From contig OZ251251.1 in assembly GCA_965240325.2 (NCBI GenBank), positions 620,001 to 684,000 on the forward strand: DNA of 64,000 bases, read 5' to 3'. The DNA is from Rebecca billardiae RCC1528 (taxonomy: Eukaryota; Haptophyta). Positions 59,531 to 64,000 of this stretch are shown here, piece after piece. Both the position numbers and the translations under genes were made by a program. The notes under the pieces are model-generated. The model saw only the letters and a program-made list of their open reading frames with translations. It was not told where the DNA came from and made no database searches. Positions within the stretch are counted from its first letter, which is position 1. Every line of letters begins with the position of its first letter.

Positions 59531-62500
59531 ATGAGCTCATGGGAGCTTCGCGGCGGACAACGTGGGAACACACCGCGCGGACGCGCGCGGTCTCACCCGA
59601 ACTCGAAGGTCGACATCCGCGAGGATTTGACCAACAACAACAACATCGTACCGGCGATGCGGGACGCACAGCGCCAATCGCACCGCACCGAATACTCTCG
59701 ACCTCCCCAGCTGTCGCAAGGCAAGTGGACGCGTACCCCGATCCACTGGCAGCGCTCATTCGAGAACCTCGACTCCCGCTTCGGACCTTCCCAGCGGATC
59801 GAGCAAGATCCCAACCGAGTCAACGGCCGCTACGGTGACGACGCCGAGCGCCGCCGAGAACCAAGGGACGTGCGCCGCAAGCGGCGCCACCACATCGAAG
59901 TACCTGAAGGCGAGTCGCGACGCCCGGAGCACTTCGGGTCACACATCCACGTGCCCCCGCAGCGGGACCCGTCCCAGCCGCTCCAGCAGCTGGACCACAA
60001 CAACCAAGCCCAGCGGCGCGCGGTCGACCGACACGCGCCGATCGAGCAGAGCGCCGCCGCGCCGCGCGCCGCGCCAACTTACTCCATGACGACCCCCAGC
60101 GCGCAGACGCAACAGGGAGGATCGCTGGAGTTCGAGCCGTCCCCATATCCCCAGCAGCGCCGCGGAGCGCGGGGATGGAGCGGGCCCTCCAAGCCCATGG
60201 CGGAATGTTGGGCGTCGCCCACGTTCCAGCCGAGCTGCGACAACCTGTCGTCGTCCACGCTCTCACCGACACCGACCGACGGCGATTTTGGGACGTCTTC
60301 CACGATGGCGGCGCGACCCGGACTCACCAGTCGCGACGACCAGCCGACAAGCTTTGTCGCAGCACCGGGGCCATCGCCGCCGGTGGGCGCGACGCCCCAC
60401 CTCTCCATCAGCAGCCTCGTCCCAGACTTCCAGGAGCTGCTCAAGGACTACCCCTTCGACACGGGGCAGATCCCCCACGATCCCGGACAGCGGATGCAGC
60501 CAGTCGAGGCGATCGCACCGGAGCTCGAGTACCTCGGCGACTCGCCGGGCGATCTGGTGAGCATCGATGAGGTCGTCGCCGCGCTCTACGAGGTGGCCCT
60601 CATGGGCATCAACGAGCCCGACCAGAAGCCGATGGACGTCGTGGAGAGCTTCTTCCACGACATGGGAGGTACGCGCAGCGCTCCGACTAACCACTCCCAC
60701 ACCATCCTGTGCTGCAGCAAGGCAGCATGGGAACAAGATGCCCGCGATCGGCATCGCATGTCCTCATTGTTGTCCACTTACCCCCTCCTGTCTGCCAGCA
60801 GCTGGTACGGTGTGAGCGAGACCTTCGACTGCATCATCCCAGAGATCCCGTCGCGCAAGAACCTGGGCAACGGCATCTACAGCAGCCAGTGGAGTGAGAT
60901 TGACACCGATGATCCAGAGTCGTGCCAGCCATGCGACAATCAGTCGTGCACATCGAGGCATTGCCTTCTTGAGTGCAACATCTGTGGGATGGGCAGAGTC
61001 TGCAGCTACCGATGCGCAGACGCCATCCAGGTTCAGCATCAGCTCGAATGTGAGCAGATCATCCAGTTTGCAGCGATGAACGATGGGATTGACATCGATG
61101 ATGATGGCATTCACGTCCACCAACAGGACGGACCCGTCGCAGCGGCTGATCGCCGCAGCCTGAGCGTCGTGAATGACGCAGGCGCCAGCCTCGATGATAT
61201 TTGCCCTTGGCGGCCATCTAAACGATGCACTATCTACTCGGGAGGCTTCATCGCAGCAGCCGCAGAGCGGCATCAAGGTCACAACTACACAGTTGGAGAC
61301 TATGTGCGGGAAAGGGACGAGCTTCACCAAAGCAAGTTTGATCTCATGTTCCATTGTAACGACGCACTCCTACAGCCAGGTGTCGCATGCTTACTGCACG
61401 ACGAGTTCTATGGGCTGACTTCTGAAGCAGGCGAGGGACACTCGCCAGCTGACGACGGTCCACCTGGACATGGCACAAACTACCCGCCTGCCGCGACTGG
61501 CGCCGACAACAGCGCACAGCAGAGCAGCGATGGGGACGAGTCCTCTACGTCGGACATTGACAGCTATACCACAGCAGAGGACCACATTGAGACAAGCTCG
61601 CCCCACGCGTCACCGCGAACGCGCAGAAATGGAAGCGAAGCTTGCACCTACTTGCCCGACGCACATGCAATGATGGCTGTGCAGACAAGCCAGCTCGGCG
61701 TCGGAAGCTACAAGCTGAATTTCTTCACAATCAAATCGAAAATGGCTATCCACGGAGCGATCAAGGACGCAGTCACCGAGGTCAAGGCTTCCTACAAGGG
61801 AAGAGCGACCGACACTACGTCGTCCATGGTCACCCTCGTCGAGGCCAGGCTCTCCGGATACGCGCTGGCCGAGGCAGCCGTGTGGACAGCCGAAAATGCT
61901 ATTCGGGAACCTTACGCAACCGCATTCGCAAACATGGACGCGGACACCACCATCATGCAGATGACGATCGTCTACGAGCGATCGGTGGAAGTACTTTTCA
62001 AGCGTATCAAGGACATGATGCTGCCAAGTCTCTTTTCGTACCTCGAGTCGAAACGGCACATCGTGAACCCGAATGAGAATTTCCTGAATTTACATACTCT
62101 GCTCGAAATCTTCGAGCACGAGCTGAACGTATCGACCATGTCGGAGCTCCGAGCTGAGTTCAAGAAGCTCTACCCGGACCGACCGACCCCGGTGAGCGGC
62201 CCTGAGATGATCAAGCAAACGGTGGAGATGGTACGCGCATCACGCTATCGAGAGCTAGACGACGCCACACTCCTCGTGTTCAAGCTGTACAACGGGATGC
62301 ACGAGCACCCAGAGGTCTACTCGACCGTCATCTCTATTTACGGTTCAATGTCGCCCCAGCAATGCGTGGCGCAGACCGAACAGCTCACCGCCCAGATCGA
62401 GGACGCATACAGGCGTTGGACTCAGTCGCCCAAGGGACGACAGGCAACGCAACGTGACCCCAAGCGGGGCGGTCCCGCGCACGCTCTCAATACTGAGGAG

Positions 62501-64000
62501 GCGGACCGCCGACAACCAGCCGTCACGTGCTCGCACTGCGGGCTACGCAATCACACCGCAGAGCGGTGCTGGAAGCTACATCCAGACTTGCGGCCACCCA
62601 GGCCGCCCGGTGCACCAAAACAGGGCAACTTCAAGCCGCCCGCCAAGCCCGGCGGGCGTGACGGCAAGTTCATCAAAGTACCTCCGCCCCCCAAGCGGGC
62701 GTGGAGGCCGCGAGCCCAGATGGTGCAAGACGAGGACATCGACCCGGAACCCGATGACGCAGATCTCGAGCCGACGCAATACGCGTATCTGGACTCGGGC
62801 GCGTCCCAATCATTTGTCGATATCAACCTCGGCCTGCTACACAATGCTCATCCGATCAGCATGTCTGTCAAGGTCGCCAAGCGCGACATTGAGCTACACG
62901 CATCCAAGGCAGGCGACATGTACGTATACTTACTCGACGCCGACTCAGACACAACCGTGCCGGTGTGCCTGGAAAACGTCGTCGGAGTCGAAGATCTCAA
63001 TACTACTCTCTTTTCAGTCAACGCGTTCGCCGCGGCCGGAATGGCTGTGGTGTTCGACGAACGACCATACATCCGCATCGGCCCCAAGAGGGTTCATTTG
63101 CGCCCCGACAACACTGTCGGATTCAAGGCAGTCGTACCCAAGGCAGAGACAGCCATGCCGGCCACCGCGGACGACATGCCACCAGACGTCGACCCGATCA
63201 AGAACGGTCGAAAGATCACGCTCTGGCAATCCAGACTAGGATACGCCGATATCAAGCGTGTACGCGCAACCTACCGCGCGAACGACAAGATGTCGGAGGC
63301 ATCGCCCTGCACGTACCAGCCCTCCGACATTGCCAAGTTCAAAGCTAAGCCGTTCCCGGGCACACGTGAGAGGACAACTCGACCGCTCGAGATGCTCCAC
63401 AACGATGTCATCGGGCCCATCAACGGGCTGCCCGCCAAGACTCCAAGGTGGGGAACTCTATTCATCGATGATTTTTCCGGATACATGCGCTTCTACGACA
63501 TGCAAAACAAGGCTGAAGCGCCGGAGAAGCTCGACCTCATGGCCAGCGAGATGGGAGCCAACTCTCTATCCGCCACCATGCAGAACAAGGGTATCGCAGG
63601 ATGCACCATTCACCTCGACGGAGGCCGAGAGTTACACTCAAAGAATTGGAACCGAGTCCTTCGCAGGTACGACATGCTATGCAACTACATGTCGCCCCCC
63701 CACACGCAGCAGCTGAACGGCGTCGCCGAACGTGGCCTCGGAGTCATCATGAATGACGCCAGGACAATGCTGTACCTCTCAGGCGTACACCACAAATGGT
63801 GGCATTGGGCAGCCAAGTGCGCTGCCGCGCAACGCAACCTGATGAGCAAGCATCCTACCAGCGATGGCAAGCTGGTTTCACCGCACGAGTTGATGTTTGG
63901 CACCTCGCCCGGGCCATTCCTGCAAAAGCTGAGAGTCTGGGGCTCGCCCTGCATCTACCTCGTACAGTCGATCAACAAGCAGAACAAGCTACTCCCGCGC
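59531..64000 (+). CDS. Ty1/copia-like retrotransposon Gag-Pol, open at the window edge
   Basis: The frame is open from 59363 (after a TAA at 59360) to the end of the window, with its first ATG at 59531 (MSSWELRGGQRGN), giving at least 1,490 codons. Order: a Pro/Gln/Arg-rich N-terminus; a MYND-type zinc finger (CQPC at 60926, CNIC at 60977, then CSYRC and HQLEC); an acidic linker; a Gag-like helical region (from about 61670, with RRWTQSPKGR); a CCHC knuckle CSHCGLRNHTAERC at 62528; a protease with YLDSGASQSFVD (62789); a GAG-pre-integrase-like LWQSRLGYADIKRV; and integrase with HNDVIGPI, DDFSGYMRF, HLDGGREL and NGVAERGL, in which Asp and Glu are separated by 36 residues. Reverse transcriptase and RNase H would lie beyond the window. 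Protease before integrase before RT is the copia order. No stop or frameshift is seen, so the element looks intact in this part. Confidence 0.9.
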   Translation, partial: MSSWELRGGQRGNTPRGRARSHPNSKVDIREDLTNNNNIVPAMRDAQRQSHRTEYSRPPQLSQGKWTRTPIHWQRSFENLDSRFGPSQRIEQDPNRVNGRYGDDAERRREPRDVRRKRRHHIEVPEGESRRPEHFGSHIHVPPQRDPSQPLQQLDHNNQAQRRAVDRHAPIEQSAAAPRAAPTYSMTTPSAQTQQGGSLEFEPSPYPQQRRGARGWSGPSKPMAECWASPTFQPSCDNLSSSTLSPTPTDGDFGTSSTMAARPGLTSRDDQPTSFVAAPGPSPPVGATPHLSISSLVPDFQELLKDYPFDTGQIPHDPGQRMQPVEAIAPELEYLGDSPGDLVSIDEVVAALYEVALMGINEPDQKPMDVVESFFHDMGGTRSAPTNHSHTILCCSKAAWEQDARDRHRMSSLLSTYPLLSASSWYGVSETFDCIIPEIPSRKNLGNGIYSSQWSEIDTDDPESCQPCDNQSCTSRHCLLECNICGMGRVCSYRCADAIQVQHQLECEQIIQFAAMNDGIDIDDDGIHVHQQDGPVAAADRRSLSVVNDAGASLDDICPWRPSKRCTIYSGGFIAAAAERHQGHNYTVGDYVRERDELHQSKFDLMFHCNDALLQPGVACLLHDEFYGLTSEAGEGHSPADDGPPGHGTNYPPAATGADNSAQQSSDGDESSTSDIDSYTTAEDHIETSSPHASPRTRRNGSEACTYLPDAHAMMAVQTSQLGVGSYKLNFFTIKSKMAIHGAIKDAVTEVKASYKGRATDTTSSMVTLVEARLSGYALAEAAVWTAENAIREPYATAFANMDADTTIMQMTIVYERSVEVLFKRIKDMMLPSLFSYLESKRHIVNPNENFLNLHTLLEIFEHELNVSTMSELRAEFKKLYPDRPTPVSGPEMIKQTVEMVRASRYRELDDATLLVFKLYNGMHEHPEVYSTVISIYGSMSPQQCVAQTEQLTAQIEDAYRRWTQSPKGRQATQRDPKRGGPAHALNTEEADRRQPAVTCSHCGLRNHTAERCWKLHPDLRPPRPPGAPKQGNFKPPAKPGGRDGKFIKVPPPPKRAWRPRAQMVQDEDIDPEPDDADLEPTQYAYLDSGASQSFVDINLGLLHNAHPISMSVKVAKRDIELHASKAGDMYVYLLDADSDTTVPVCLENVVGVEDLNTTLFSVNAFAAAGMAVVFDERPYIRIGPKRVHLRPDNTVGFKAVVPKAETAMPATADDMPPDVDPIKNGRKITLWQSRLGYADIKRVRATYRANDKMSEASPCTYQPSDIAKFKAKPFPGTRERTTRPLEMLHNDVIGPINGLPAKTPRWGTLFIDDFSGYMRFYDMQNKAEAPEKLDLMASEMGANSLSATMQNKGIAGCTIHLDGGRELHSKNWNRVLRRYDMLCNYMSPPHTQQLNGVAERGLGVIMNDARTMLYLSGVHHKWWHWAAKCAAAQRNLMSKHPTSDGKLVSPHELMFGTSPGPFLQKLRVWGSPCIYLVQSINKQNKLLPR

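Overview
The window is nuclear DNA of a GC-rich unicellular eukaryote. The evidence is spliced genes with short introns (about 107 to 570 nt) bounded by GT-AG and at least one GC-AG pair, a chromatin remodeller, a plant-type methylthioadenosine nucleosidase, secreted and membrane proteins rich in SPPPP or RTX-like repeats, a Ty1/copia-like retrotransposon and several families of DNA transposon. A haptophyte or a similar secondary-plastid alga fits best. This is an inference from style, not from a marker gene. There are no rRNA or tRNA genes, CRISPR arrays or bacterial operons.

Layout. 0.1-2.7 kb: a decayed DDE transposase next to a 1.1-kb foldback element. 3-8.7 kb, minus strand: a membrane-anchored glutathione S-transferase-like protein, a secreted Pro-rich (pherophorin/extensin-like) protein, and a 646-residue multi-pass membrane protein of unknown family. 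9.0-13.8 kb: one very long Gly/Ala/Pro-rich ORF. 14.3-24.5 kb: an 11-exon gene for a CHD-type chromatin remodeller. Its C-terminus carries an McrB-N (DUF3578-like) domain and an SGF29-like tandem Tudor domain; this is the most unusual gene here. It is divergent, over about 164 bp, from an intronless MTA/SAH nucleosidase gene (24.7-25.5 kb).

25.5-31.9 kb is a transposon graveyard. A 3.5-kb element with a 7-bp target-site duplication contains a nested 1.13-kb foldback element, and a third foldback element of the same size, with its own duplication, lies 61 bp further on. 32.4-36.65 kb is a near-perfect inverted duplication with 1.8-kb arms, each arm carrying a complete F-box/RCC1-repeat gene. 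37.6-40.6 kb holds a fibronectin-III-type membrane protein gene, divergent from a six-exon CAMK-like protein kinase gene (41.7-45.5 kb). 45.5-51.8 kb is gene-poor, with two long (TA)n tracts, a tandem-repeat tract and a 778-bp TA-flanked MITE. 52.0-57.3 kb encodes a signal-peptide/TM protein whose ectodomain is about 39 copies of a 33-residue RTX-like repeat. 57.8-58.9 kb encodes a secreted protein of unknown family. From 59.4 kb to the window edge runs one open gag-pol frame of a copia-like element with a MYND-type zinc finger near the N-terminus of Gag.

Gene models were built by matching splice-site phase. The CHD gene (7,584 nt), the kinase (1,737 nt), the RTX gene (4,878 nt), the GST (768 nt) and the multi-pass protein (1,941 nt) all sum to whole codons. 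Long antisense ORFs are abundant because of the GC content and were ignored.
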